A stretch of DNA of 64,000 bases from Ryuthela nishihirai. Lineage: Eukaryota > Arthropoda > Arachnida > Araneae > Heptathelidae. Both the position numbers and the translations under genes were made by a program. The notes beneath the pieces were generated by a model that saw only the letters and a list, made by a program, of their open reading frames with translations, ran no database searches and had not been told where the DNA came from. The stretch covers positions 1-64,000 of the forward strand of contig JAWZYU010000762.1 in the NCBI GenBank assembly GCA_038380435.1. Reading direction: 5' to 3'. This document shows positions 43,064 to 55,590 of this stretch, piece by piece; within the stretch, counting starts at the first letter, position 1, and every line of letters begins with the position of its first letter.

Positions 43064-43905
43064 TTAAAAAAAAATAAATAAATCCTTCTTAAAAAACAAT
43101 AGGAATAATCTAATTCAATGCACCCAATTCCCGAGAAAACCGTGTAAAAAAATAAACCTTTAAAAAAAAAATACAGTGCATATGAAAAAATAGATATGAA
43201 AATCTTTAAATTAATAAAAAACAAATGAATAGTTAAACACATTTTTAATTATATAAATGTTACTTATCTCGTATAAAAGTGTAAGTTAAAATAGAGTGGC
43301 AGCATGAGAAATAAGTGAACTCCTAAAATTAGTGCTGCCTGTGAATACGGGTTTAATAATAAAGTAGCAAAAACACCGAGATGACGTCAGGAGTACTGTT
43401 TCGTTGTGTTGCCAGTAGATTTTGCATAATATATTACAGGCAGGTTGAAGTTTTAAAAATGCTTTTCTTAATCGTAACAATGTTCCTATTTAAGGTATAT
43501 TTTTATATTATGTTTCGACCATCTCAGATACGTAAGATGCATTTTTATTTTTCTGCCTACAGAGAAGAAAAATGGTTATATAAAGTTTTGGAGAAGTATA
43601 GACGAAACATTGAGAAGCCGTAATAAAAGTTGGAAGTCGCATACTTTGAGTTTCGCATTGCAAGCTTTTTTGAGTAGTTCCACTGGATTTTTTTTTTCTC
43701 GCCCTCGTATGATCCACGGAGGAAGTAACCATTCTTTTGTTTTATATATTTTGGGTGAGGTTTTAGTGATGTACTGCGATGTGGAAGGGCTTTACGTAGG
43801 CAGCAACCATTTATACGTTTACGTTGAACCGTTAAAGCTTTGAAAATTCCGGTTTTTTAAAAGTCATTTTCACTAAAAAATTTGGTTTTTGCGAGATTTG
43901 AAGCT

Positions 43906-45080
43906 GGAAATTACATACCATTGCACTGTTTCGTTTGAGCTCAAATAACTACGTTTTATTAATTTAATTATAAAACTTTACAGGTTTTACTAACAATTGT
44001 GACACCGTGGAGACACCCAATTTATTGAAATTAAATCATCACGGACATGATATGTTTTATAGGATAAGGTCTGCCGCATTACTAAATACAATCTCAAAAC
44101 ATATGCGGTCAGAAGGAGTAAAGATGGAAGAAGCAATGGTCAAGTCGTTAGGTGTCCATGCTGCGAATATGAAATTTTGAGGTTTGAGTCACACTTCGGT
44201 CAACGTTAAGATTTAATCCCGTTGTTCTGCGAATGAATAAGGAAACACCAATAGGTTTGCAAAGTCGCTGTGAAGTTAACTCATGGTTGACCAATGCAGG
44301 AAATAAATGCTCCGTATAAATCCCCGTCCCAAAAAATAAAAAAAATTATTTCTTATTCTACATGCGGCCCAGTTTATGTTAAATCTTAGGAACGTGAGGC
44401 CCGAACGCAACAAGATCCATGTCACATGAAAACTCGTTAAGTAGGTAATGCTGCTGTCCATAAAACTAAAAACCTTCGTTTACTTTCCCCTCAAAATTGA
44501 AGAAATTTACTAGTCAGTACATGTTCTGACAGCAAAGAATTACGAATTTCATATGAAATGGAAGCTCGTATGAGGATCCGTGTGTGGGAAACATCCATAC
44601 CCTGTACATGTTAAACACGCTGTATGCCCTTGATTGGGCTTAGTAGGTAGCGCACCAGGCTTGTAATCTGCAGTTCGCAGATTCGAGTCCCAGCTGGGTC
44701 AGCGTTGACACATATCTGTGCACAACTGTCCGCTACTGCCCCGATGGGCTTGGAAAGGCCGTCGTCCGTCAGATGGGACGTTAAGCCGTGGCTCCGTGTC
44801 TGGGAGAGGCATACCCTGTGCAAGTTAAAGACACTGGATGGTCTTGACGGGAGGATACCATCTGTCTCCCAACAGGTGTTTCAGTGTGGGTCCCCTCCCC
44901 CCCAACCTTCGAGGTCCTTGAGACCTGGCCATTTAGCCCATGGTGTGAAAAATAATGCCGCTCACGGGTAAAACAACCGAACCCTTGAGAGGCGGACAAG
45001 CTGGAATTGGCATTTCGAACGTGTCGAGTGTTACCAGTATACTCTGACGATGGTCTTAAATTCGTACCTTACATATATAG
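43906..45080 (+). repeat. Unclassified repeat interrupted by S1, copy of 5.4-6.3 kb
   Basis: 43910-44620 and 44985-45080 follow 5425-6290. S1 plus (44634-44985, diverged; box B 'gattcgagtcc') lies between. No coding capacity. Confidence 0.6.
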
Positions 45081-45130
45081 TTTTTGTTCGAGATACGTAG
45101 AACCAATGCAGGTTTTGTAACCAAAGGAAA

Positions 45131-45353
45131 TTCTCCTTTATTTATTTACTAAAAATGGAATGGAACCCGGCGACCGACGTAGAATGACTTTGGCTAATAT
45201 TCTAGGAGTACAGCGCTTGGGGGAAAAAAAAAAATGTCAACTGCACGCGGTGTTCCCAGGTGGTCACCCTCCCAAGTACTGACCGCGCCCAAAGCTGCTT
45301 AACTTCGGGGATCAGACGAGAACCGGTGCTTTCAGCTTGGTATGGCCGTTGAC
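45131..45353 (-). rRNA. 5S rRNA: Complete 5S rRNA-like unit with conserved tail (copy 4)
   Basis: 118 bases on the minus strand from 45353 to 45236 carry a full 5S: GTCAACGGCCATACC start, internal control region AGTTAAGCAGC, TGGGAGGGTGACC, and a GTTGAC end that pairs with the start. An 11-base T run follows at once, a strong Pol III terminator. Then comes the tail (to 45131) shared with copies 1-3. It may be transcribable. Either a dispersed 5S gene or a 5S-derived SINE. Confidence 0.8.
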
Positions 45354-45511
45354 ATTCCAATTCTTTCTTATCTGCCTTATAAAGTTACTCGCATTATCAA
45401 TAACGGAACAATTCTTAAAAATCAGTTATTAAATGGCGTGGAATAGTGCTAAAGGATTTCCTTCACGATATAGTATTTCATAGATTTATATAAATAAGTA
45501 AAAAAAAATAA

Positions 45512-45895
45512 ATACCCCCTCAAGCACCTGTTTGCCACAGAGGTCTGACAGCAGCCTGTCAGTTTACATGCCATAGTAGATGTTCCGAGAGGATGGCAGG
45601 ACCTCAGCCAAAAAACAACATGCACATTCATGCCTTACCAGGGACTCGAACCCAGTTCCATTGGGTCACTAGCGAAGCGCGTTACGCACTCGGTATATTT
45701 AAAAAAAAAAATTTTAATACTTACTGATTCGTTTTAAAATGTTTAAATTTAAACTTTTTACGGTGGTTAATATAGAATTCATATTAACATTTTTTTCGAC
45801 ATAATAGCGTACAATTAAACGTAACACAGAAAAGTAATAAATAAATAAATACCCCCTCAAGCAGCTGCTTGCCACAGAGGTGTGACAGGAGCCTG
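45512..45895 (-). repeat. S2 SINE and a separate S2 3' fragment
   Basis: 45512-45692: full S2 on the minus strand, mutated palindrome (caagcacctgtttg), box B near 45645. 45851-45895: 3' end of another copy with CAAGCAGCTGCTTG at 45861-45874, joined to old sequence resembling 7650-7760. Confidence 0.7.
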
Positions 45896-46029
45896 ATAAT
45901 TATTTACATTTCATCACCCTACTTCTGCGACCCGTCCGAAGAGAGTAGACTTAATTACTTTCACAGAGCAAGTTTGTTTTTCATTTCTTTGTTTGTTTCA
46001 ACGACCGAGAGGCCATTTCCTACAACGCC

Positions 46030-46893
46030 GTGGCCTACCAAACCAAAGGTTTCTGAAACTCTAAACATTTCTCAAGAATCTGCGTAAGTGAAAATATCTG
46101 ATCCACACATCCCTTACCTCTTTCTGAATCCACATTGCTCATAACGCAATTGCCTGTCAACCAGATTCTTAATTCTATTAAGCACAATCATGGAAAGAAC
46201 TTTACCTGGAGCAGAGATTAGGCTGATACCCCTATAGTTATCACAAGCACTGCGATCACCTTTTTTGAAAAGAGGGATAACAATAGCTCTGGTAAAAACC
46301 TTACCATGCCTTTATCATAAAAGATATTCAGAATTTCGGTCATCCAAGTGGTAACCGAAACATTCCCAGTTCTGAGCATTTTTGTAGTAATTTCATCTAT
46401 CCCTGGGGATTTATGAAGTTTAAGCTAAGTAACCTATCATGGTAAGTTTTGGCTATCACTGGGTCTTTCAGATGCTTCAGTATTAAAAGCAATTTTTTTA
46501 ACCCTAGCACAAAACTTTTTAAGTTTAAGTTGCAAGACACTTTTAACAAGATAAAGGTCAGATCCAATTTCAGTTCCCCTATATGACCTGGTATTCCTAA
46601 CAGAACTAGCCCATTTGATGTTAATTAATATATAATCAGTCATATTCTTATGCAGCCCATCGGGTGAAACCCATGTGTACTTATCTATGTCGCAGTGTTT
46701 GTAATAATTGTTAGTTATTCTGAATCCATTGAGTTTACTTACCTGCAGGAGATGCTGCCCATTGCAGCTACCTATACCAAAAGGGCCTATTACTCCTCCC
46801 CAAAGGTCAGAGTCAGTATCAACTTTGGCATTGAAGTCACCAAGAACAAGGGTAATATCTCCTTTCTTGACAGAATTCAAAATATCCTGAAGT
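46030..46893 (-). pseudogene. RTE-like retrotransposon fragment with internal deletion
   Basis: 46030-46429 matches the RT part of the element at 60370-60760. 46429-46893 matches its endonuclease part at 61330-61800 (LGDFN, YTWVSPDGLHKN, GSD.YLVKS). The roughly 570 bases between are missing, so the endonuclease joins directly to mid-RT. The SDH-type site reads GSDLYLV, with the catalytic His lost. An S1 variant adjoins at 46908. Confidence 0.8.
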
Positions 46894-46907
46894 TGTTCAT
46901 AAAATGC

Positions 46908-47090
46908 GTTTGGTTGCGTTGTTTTATCTCTGACCGGTAGTTATTTGCACACAAGGGTCTAAATGGCGACGTCATAAAGAACCAGAGGGATCAGTTTAGG
47001 TTGCGGGAAGGTGACCGAATGGAACAGCTGTTACGAGACAGATGGTAACCTCCCATCCAACGTTTTATTTAATCTGCACAGGGTATGATA
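46908..47090 (-). repeat. S1-tail variant
   Basis: Diverged S1 tail (CTGACCGGTAG form) as at 28695 and 53508, extending through 'acagctgttacgagac' into the repeat that leads to the hAT-like element. Confidence 0.65.
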
Positions 47091-47219
47091 CATACAGAAT
47101 TTGTACACTATTTTCTTGTGGTTTTCACCAGTTTTTATTTTAACAATATAAGTTTTTACGGCATTTTGGTATTTTTACGCTTATGACATCATCTCCTTGA
47201 ATTTATATATATAATAGAG

Positions 47220-47660
47220 CAGTGGTTCTGAAAACCTTTTATGCCTCACGTACCTGCTGGAAATGTGCATGTTACTGGCGTACCCGATGAATCGATAAAG
47301 AAAACTATAGTTATAAGAATGGGAATAAAATAAAACATATATATATACACACATTCTTTATTGTAAAATTTTGAATGAAAATATCATTACCAGATTTATT
47401 CCGGATATCGGAACAATCTTCCGATGTGTGTCGTTTTTAAATAGTTTCGTTTATACGAAAGTTGTTAAAGCTAAAACTAATTCGTGACGGAAATGAAAAT
47501 TACGAAACGAAAGGCGTATCCGGTTGGACGATTCGAAAAGCATTGTTGTGTCATCGATTCTTTAGGATGGAAGCTGTTTTATTCGATTCTCTTTCATCGT
47601 GAAAGGTTAATTATTTTTTTAAAAGTGTCATCGTATGATGAGAACTGTTTTCGATGCATT
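47220..47660 (+). mobile_element. hAT-like non-autonomous element (copy 2)
   Basis: CAGTGGTTCTGAAAACCTTT start with the same flank (tataatagag) as 40291. Since flank and element are both shared, this is a copy of a larger segment, not an independent insertion. Confidence 0.55.
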
Positions 47661-48120
47661 GTAACAGTTACTAGTGAATATAGAAATTAGTTTTCAACTG
47701 AAATAGATTTCACTGGTTATTTAGATATGGTTATTTGTGTTATTAAGAACTTTCCGGGAGTCTTCGAAAAGACACTTAGGAGTCATTTCTGCAGATAAGT
47801 TTGGTCGAAATAGGATTTCATCAATTACGAATAGTTATGGAATACAACGGACTCGTTTATGACGGCATCATACTGTTGCAAGTAACGTTCACTTCAGTGA
47901 ACTCTTATTACGACGGATGTTATGCAAATATGACTTTACAGAAACCATCGGTGTTCGCTTTTCTAACCGATATAACGATGGGGTGTTTAACGTAAAGTTT
48001 TTTTTTTTTTCAAATTAAAACCTACCAGTTTGGCTTTAAAGAAAATAAATATATAAACAATTCTTAAATATTTTTTGACTATTAACCATAAAATTACCTA
48101 GCCTTATTAATGAACTGTAT
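47661..48120. other. Repeat fragments
   Basis: 47680-47800 matches 42385-42530. 48000-48090 is a diverged B-block end in minus orientation. 47800-47995 carries a 64-codon frame with no recognisable content. Confidence 0.45.
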
Positions 48121-49165
48121 AAAACACAGAGATGACGTCATGAACGCGGTTTCGACTGCTTTCAGAGATAAATCGTATGGTATGCACGTATGGAAAAAGC
48201 ATTTCTAATGTGTCATCAACGCCATACAAGAAAAATATAAATCGAAAGAAACATTCATATTCCAATATTCATCTCAATACATTTTTTCTCCTGAGGTCAA
48301 TCGCAACACGTAGGTCAATGATCAAAAAATCGGAAACATTTCCGTAATACCTCAGTAGCAAAATAACAGACCGATCTCAAGAACTTATACAATATCATTT
48401 GCATTTCACATCTGTAACACCTACACAAGATATCTAAATGTCGTTAAAATTACCCCACCAATCACTCTAAATCGGAATATTTATTGACATAGTCTACCTT
48501 TAGCATAAAGAGAATTTTTTTTTTTGAACACTTGAAACATTGAAGAAAACGTTTATGGTGCCATGCAATTCCTTTCCTAATTTTCTATATTATTATACCA
48601 TGACGTGCACATAAGTGTTAATTTTGATTTGTCAGCCACAACAGAAATATTAATCTTGATATTATTATTCGTAAAAAAAAAAAAGTTTTTACCGAAAATG
48701 AATTTTCAAAGCTTTAACGATGGGTAATCATATGAATGGCTGCTACGAACTAAAAAGCCCTGCAATATCGCAGTCCATCACTAGAATCTCACCCGAAATA
48801 TATTTAATACAAAAATTGTTTATACCCTCTACCTCCTTGCCACTGTGGATGGTAGTAGCGTAAGACAAATCTTCCCGTGGATTTCTCATCATACAGAAAT
48901 CTTTTTCCAACTTCCAACTTTTCACTACGGCTTCGCAATGTTTCGTCTGTACCTCTACGTACCTTACACAAGCATTTTCAATTTTCTCTAGAAAATTATT
49001 TATTACGTAACAGGTACATCGAAATATTTCACTTTTCAGATATTCGTTCCCCTAAAGTAGCAATATTATGATTTACAAAAACATTTGTAAAACTTGAATA
49101 TGCATCTAATATACAAAATGTACTGACAACACAAGAGTACTGCGGAAGTCACCTCGCTGTTTTAC
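48121..49165 (+). mobile_element. K-family element, diverged copy
   Basis: Left end AAAACACAGAGATGACGTCAT (TGACGTCA at 48133-48140). The right end 'gaagtcacctcgctgtttt' is decayed. The body follows 29440-30780 with many changes. No transposase. Confidence 0.55.
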
Positions 49166-50852
49166 CTACTTTATTTCTAACCCTTATTCACATGCGGCAC
49201 TAATTTTAGTGAATTCACTTATTTCCGATGCCTTAAAACCTTAAAAAAAAAAAAATTACAGTGCATATGAAAAAATAGATCTGAAAATCTTTAACTATTA
49301 ATTTTATTTTTATTAATTTAAACACATTTTTCATTATATAAATGTTACTTATCTCGTATAAAAGTGGAAGTTAAAATAGGAAAATGGCGGATTATGAGAA
49401 ATAAGTCAACTCCTAAAATTAGTGCTGCCTGTGAATACGGGTTAAATGATAAAGTAGGAAAAACACCGAGATGACGTCAGCAGTACTGTTTTGTTTGTGT
49501 TGCCAGCAGATTTTGTATAATATATTACACGCAGTTAAAGTTTTAGAAATGCTTTTCTTAATCATAATAATGTTGCTTACCTAGACAGCAACCATTTATA
49601 CGTTTACGAACTGTTAAAGCTTTGGAAATTCCGGTTTTTGAAAAGTCGTTTCCGGTAAAAACTTAGGTTTTTGCGAGTAATCTCAAGATTAATATTATTT
49701 TTTTTGCCCAGAAATGAAAATTAAAAGTTATGCGCACGTCGTGGTGTAATAAGATAGAAAAATAGGAATGGATTGGCATCGCACCTAAAGGGTTTTGCCG
49801 AACGTTTGCAGTGTTTTAAAATTTACGTTTATGGTCAATAAATATTTCGTTCTAGAGTGAATGGTGGGGTAAAACTTATTTATTGAGAGACGAATTAAAC
49901 AGTTGCAATTATATTTCTATAAATAGGAATTGACTACGAAATATTTGTGTTGACACGAAATAGGGTTCCCATTAATTGTAGCTATGGAAATGAACTACGT
50001 TATTTGCGTTTTTAGGGTTAAGAACGATAGGATAATTTTACAAATGCCGAGATGGAAAATAATTATTCGGTGGAATACACTAATTATTTTATGAAGAGTA
50101 AAACTGAAATCTAAACGTGATTTGAAGTTTCATGTCAACTTTGCGTTTAATATTTTGTTTTTTGCGTGTTAAATATTCCAGCGTTCGTGATTTATATATT
50201 ACGGCAACCAACGTTTTTATATTCGATATTACACGTAGGTCGTACAGATGTGAGCGATATCTAATGCAAATGACATCGAATAAGATATTTTGCTACTAAG
50301 GTATTATGCCAATGTCACCTTTCATTTCGTCCATCAGATAGGTATTGTGAGTGACTTCAGGAGAAAATATGATTTGGAAAATGTATTGAACTGAATAATC
50401 AACTGTGATTTCACAATATAGTTTTGTTGTATGGCTTTCACGAGACGCTGATAATGCTTGTCCTCTTCACATTATAGAAATTATGCTGTAAAGTAACCGC
50501 GTTGCTGATGTCATCTCTGTGTTTTCTCCAATTTCTTATTATTAAGGCGCAGCCCCGGGTAACGCATGGATGTTCGTGTTGTTTCTGCTGAGGTCCTGCC
50601 ATCCTCTCAGATCTACTGTGGCATATAAACTGACAAGCTCCTGTCAGACCTCTGTGGCAAGCAGCTGCTTGAGGGGGTATTTATTATTATATTTATTATT
50701 TACACATATTTTAGTTTGCTTATTTATGGCAATACGTAGCTCTTACACGGTACACGTGGGATATTTTATCCTTTAACAAGTCTAGGCAGGGTAAGTTTTC
50801 GTTATTCGATTAACTTTGGTTATTTGATGGCGATCCCCACTGCTACGTTATG

Positions 50853-51235
50853 TTGGGTTGTTTTACCTCTGAGCGGCACTTTTTTGCACACCATGGGCTA
50901 AATGGCCAGGTCACATGGACCCCAAAGGCTCGGAGAAGGTTGGGGGAGGGGACCCACTGGAACAGCTGTTGGGAGAGAGATGGTAGCCTCCCGTCAAGGC
51001 CATCCAGCGTGTTCTTTAACGTGCGCAGGGTATGGCTCTCCCGCACACGGGGCCACGGCTTAACGTCCCATCCGACGGACGGCGGCATTTCCAAGCCCAT
51101 CGGTGTCCCCTACTGACCGTGGGCAAGGCGGGGAATTTTGCGGAGATAAATCTCAACGCTGACCCAGCTGGGACTCGAACCTGGGAACTACAGATTACGA
51201 GCCTGCCGCGCTACCGACTGAGCCACCCACGCCCC
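50853..51235 (-). repeat. S1 SINE, full length
   Basis: Minus strand, head at 51235, tail at 50856; intact boxes. Frames of 85-149 codons on both strands are SINE shadows. Partner of 36587-36985. Confidence 0.85.
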
Positions 51236-51582
51236 ACGTTATGTTGGATAATATTCGTTCCTGTAATATTCACTAAATGGCTTCGGCCAGGTACGAGAAA
51301 TGGTGAGAAAGGAAGCTTAAAGAAACAGAACTTTGTTGCGGATATGGAGAGGTGTCACTTCCTTCGAAGTCGGAAAACAATTAAATCAACAATGTTATTT
51401 TCAGACGTCAGCAAAGAATTATTACGATTACTTTCAAACAGTATACAGTTAATGAAATCTGTTGAAGTGAAACGTACGTAGTACCATCGACATTTTTCAG
51501 TTTTCTTCTAGGCGCGCTGGCAACGTGCATGGCGCTAATCAAAAAACAAAAAGGCGATGCAGAAGGCAGGCAAAAGACCTGC

Positions 51583-51953
51583 CTACCTCTGAGCGGCACT
51601 TTTTTGCACACCATGGGCCAAATGGCCAGGTCACATGGACCCCGAAGGGTGAGAGAAGGTTGGGGGAGGGGACTCACTTGAACAGCTGTTGTGAGACAGA
51701 TGGTAGCCTCCCGTCAAGGCCATCCAGCGTGTTCTTTAACGTGCACAGGGTATGTCTCTCCCGCACACGGTTTAACGTCCAATACGACGGACGGCGCCCT
51801 TTCCAAGCCCATCGGTGTCCCCTACTGACAGTGGGCAGGGCAGGGAATTTTGCGGAGAAAAATCTGAACGCTGAACCAGCTGGGAGTCGAACCTGGGAAC
51901 TACAGATTACGAGCCTGGCGCGCTACCGACTGAGCCACCCCGCCCCCGTCTCC
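51583..51953 (-). repeat. S1 SINE, full length with small deletion
   Basis: Partner of 35878-36250. Box B GGTTCGACTCC as in the partner, confirming the pair arose by duplication after that mutation. Confidence 0.8.
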
Positions 51954-53379
51954 ACGGTGTCAGATTGTTAATAAAACCAGTGAAGTTTGATAATTAAATT
52001 AATCAATCCCAGTTATTTAAGCTGAAACGTTATAGTGGAATTGTATGTAATTTCCGGCTTTGATATTAAATTGCATTCGCATATTTTAAATATTAACGTT
52101 TCTGAAATATTATAATATTACTATTAATCCTTCCTAAATGTAGTTCGATTCTTGTTTAGGTAAAATTTACGTGGTCTATGAACTTTATTCTAAATATACG
52201 TAATAAAATATATTATGGAAAAGAAGAAATGAATTGAGAGTAAAATTTGACACTGAAGTGAAAGCGAATACATGGTTGCTATCGTAACTAAGGGCGCCAC
52301 GTGTGAAGCTATCTAGGTGCACGTGCCATTGTAACATATTTGACCAATCGTAGAAGAGGAACACGAAGAACCGTTGGGAAAGGCGGGAAGCAGGAAATAT
52401 TTCATTAGAAACAAAATTAACGCCACCTAGAGGAATTTATTTCATTTAGCAATAATTGTATGTGTTTAAGTACATAAGTTATATTTATGCATTCATGTTT
52501 CAAAACTTTAATGAACACTATTTGAATATTACCACATATAGTATGCTGGAATATAAATTTAGGACACCTTTTTGGGTGAGGGGAAATGTGAATTTTTTTT
52601 TTTGTTACGGTTCAACTTATTTGGACTTCCGACCTGAGATTTCGCACTGCAAACTGGACCTTAACCTGAAACTTTCTGTGAAAATTTCGAGCGTGTACAT
52701 TGATTTCCCCGATGAGTTATGACTGCCAGAGACAGGTAGTAAATGCCACTCCGCAACTCGCTAAGTTATGACGCTGTATTCCGTATCATCTCATTGGGAT
52801 AAAATTTACGAACAATAATAGGTTTTAAAACACAAAAAAATACGCTTGATAATTAAGAGACATTAGGAAAACTATTTTATTTTACTACTTCAACTGATGC
52901 AGTATTTAATTAGTAACGCAAGTTCGGATGTTTAATAGCAGCGATATCTGTTTATTTAGTCTGAAACCCTAAAAGAAACAAGTTTAAAGGAAGGGAGAAT
53001 GGAATAATCTACCTTTCATTGGGCACAGCGATAAATATGCTTCGGTTTCCATTTCTATTTAAGTACGGAACTCATAAAGAATCCTCAGCGTTGAGATTTA
53101 TCTCCGCAAAACTCCCCGCCCTTCCCACGGTCAGTACTGGACACCGATAGGCTTGGAATACATTATTCACAATATAAAATTATCCATAACAGCAACATAA
53201 TTTTAACGAATTTCTGTATTACAGACTACACAGGGATTAAGTGCTTAGCCGAGGAGTGATTTCATACCCTAAACATTTAACCTCTAATGATTATTTTATT
53301 TCCTAATCCAAAGAGGCTTAACGTGTTAGGGAAAAGAGTGAAAATATCTTCATAAATATAATAAAGGAATAAAAAAACA

Positions 53380-53832
53380 CCCCCTCAAGCAGCTGCTTGC
53401 AACAGCGATCTAACAGGAGCCTGTCAGTTTCCCCGCCATAGTCGAAGGTCTGTGAGGGTGGTGACCCCTTTAATTACTTTAATACGCCATATATTAGATA
53501 TGCGTTTGGTTGGGTTGTTTCATCTCTGAACGGTAGTTATTTGCACACAAGGGTCTAAATGGCGACGTCATAAAGAACCAGAGGGATCAGTTTAGGTTGC
53601 GGGAAGGTGACCGAATGTTATGAGACAGATGAAAAAATAGGAGATTGGTTCCAGACGTGAAAAAAAACAACATACCCCCTCAAGAAGCTGCTTCCCACAG
53701 ATATCTGACAGGAAGCTGTCACTTTACATACCATAATAGAAAGTCTGTGAGGATGACAGGTCCTCAGCACAAAAACGACACGTACGTCCATGCCTTACCC
53801 GGGACTCGAACCCAGGTCCCTTAGACGTGAAA
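53380..53832 (-). repeat. S2 tail, S1-tail variant and S2 lacking box A
   Basis: 53380-53465 S2 3' fragment (CAAGCAGCTGCTTG at 53387-53400), 53508-53625 S1-tail variant, 53672-53832 S2 without its head. Same order, mirrored, as 33988-34436. Confidence 0.7.
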
Positions 53833-54042
53833 ACCGAATACAAATGAGTTGTTTTCAAACAAGTGATATCAAAATCTTGAAGTCTTTATTTCATTTTTAT
53901 TAATTTTAAGACATTTTTAATTTCATAAACTTAGTAGTTTTCAAATTAAAACCAACCGGTTTGGTTTTAAAGAAAAGAAATATATAAAGAATTCTTCAAT
54001 ATTTTTTGGTTTTTTTTTATCTTTGTAGTTTTTTTTTTAACT

Positions 54043-54395
54043 CAGCTCGTAGTCTGTAGTTCCCAGGTTCGAGTCCTAGCTGGGAAAGCGTTGAGATTTA
54101 TCTCCGCAAAATTCCCCGCCCTGCTCACGGTCAGTAGGGGAGACCGGTGGTCTTGGAAAGGATGCCGTCCGTCGGATGGGGCGTTAAGCATTGGCCCCGT
54201 GTGTGTGAGAGCCATATCCTGTGCACGTTAAAGAACACGCTGGATGGCCTTGACGGAAGGCTACCATCTGTCTCCCAACAGCTGTTCCAGTAAGTCCCCT
54301 CCGCCAACCTTCTCTGAGCCTTCGGGGCCCATGTGACCTGGCCATTTAGCCCATGGTGTGCAAAAAAGTGCCGCTCAGAAGTAAAACAACCCAAC
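54043..54395 (+). repeat. S1 SINE, head-truncated
   Basis: Begins in the anticodon region, box B GGTTCGAGTCC at about 54066, complete tail with AACAACCCAACC. An 87-codon minus-strand frame is a shadow. Confidence 0.8.
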
Positions 54396-54840
54396 CTATT
54401 AGATTATCTAAATATTGTTTCAGGATGTTTCTGAAGGGTAAAATAATTCATTTATACTACAGAAAATAAATGATCTAAATAAATGCACCAAATTCTGTTT
54501 TAAATTTTTAAACGGTAAATAGGTTCCGGAAAAAAACGTGTAAAAAAAAAATTCTAAAACAAAACACAGTGCATATGAAAAAATAGAAGATTGGTTCCAG
54601 ACGTGAAAAAAAAAACATACCCCCTCAAGCAGTTGCTTGCCACAGAGATCTGATAGGAACCTGTCAGTTTATATGCAAGTGTTAGTTTAATTATCTTTAT
54701 AACTTTAAACACATGAGAGACCAAGACTAACGTATATTGCAGATAAAAATGAGGGGAATTCCCAGAACTCAAAGTTACCATTTTTTCTAAATGGTTTCGT
54801 AGTTTTTCGATCAAATGGAAAATAAAATGCATTAAAATGT
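54396..54840. other. AT-rich repeats with an S2 fragment
   Basis: S2 3' fragment at 54617-54677 (minus; one change in the palindrome). The rest resembles A-block AT-rich sequence or is unassigned. Confidence 0.45.
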
Positions 54841-54842
54841 TG

Positions 54843-55590
54843 AGTTGTTTTACCTCTGAGCGGCTCTTTCTTACACACCATGGGCTAAATGGCCATGCCA
54901 CATGGACCCCGAAGGCTCAGAGAAGGTTGGGGGATGGGACCCACTTGAATAGCTGTTGTGAGACAGATGGTAGTCTCCCGTGAAGGCCATCCAGTGTGTT
55001 CTTTAAAGTACACAGGGTATGGTACTTTTTTGAAAACCATGGGCTAAATGGCCATGCCACATGGATCCCGAAGGCTCAGAGAAGGTTGGTGGAGGGTCCT
55101 CACTGGAACAGCTGTTGGGAGACAGATGGTAGCCTCCCGTCAAGGACATCCAGCGTGTTCTTTAACGTAAACAGGGTATGGTACATTTTTGCAAACCATG
55201 GGCTAAATGGCCAGGTCACATGGACCCCGAAGGCTCAGAGAAAGTTGGGGGAGGCTAAACAGCTGTTGTGAGACAGATGATAGCCTCCCGTCAAGGCCAC
55301 CCAGCGTGTTCTTTAACGTAAACAGGGTATGGTACTTTTTTTGCAAACCATGGGTTAAATGGCCATGCCACATGGACCCCGAAGGCTCAGAGAAGGTTGG
55401 GGGAGGGTCCTCACTGGAACAGCTGTTGGGAGACAGATCATAGGCTCCCGGCAAAGCCATGCAACGTGTTCTTTAACGTGCACAGTGTATGGCTTTTCCG
55501 CACACGGGGACACGGCCTAAGATCCCATCCGACGGATGGTGACACGGCCTAAGATCCATCCGACGGCCTTTCCAAGTTTATCGATTAGTA
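54843..55590 (-). repeat. Tandem array of S1 tail units
   Basis: Four units on the minus strand with the shared 'accatgggctaaatggcca' landmark at 54878, 55036, 55195 and 55347 (periods 158, 159 and 152), then a decayed S1 middle with an internal 'gacacggcctaagatcc' duplication near 55510-55555. Separate from the array at 33.0 kb. Confidence 0.8.

Larger units (their letters stand above)
41000..43905 (-). repeat. A-block: right arm of an inverted duplication
   Basis: Mirror of 30285-33700 with the same nested elements. It has fewer tandem S1-tail units than the left arm, so the tandem array changed after duplication. Confidence 0.8.
49200..54050 (-). repeat. B-block: right arm of the 4.9-kb inverted duplication
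   Basis: Mirror of 33753-38632. Contains, in inverted order, the K element (49440-50545; TGACGTCA at 49472), S2 (50546-50682), S1 (50853-51235), S1 (51583-51953), the promoter-like repeat (51960-53160) and S2/S1 fragments (53380-53832). The S1 at 51583 lost about 15 bases (near 51770) relative to its partner. Confidence 0.85.

Noticed and set aside
33753..54050. Large terminal inverted repeats of a giant DNA transposon (Maverick/Polinton-like)
   Set aside because: The 10.6-kb spacer has no polymerase B, integrase, ATPase or capsid-like frame, and the arms are a mosaic of SINEs and MITEs.
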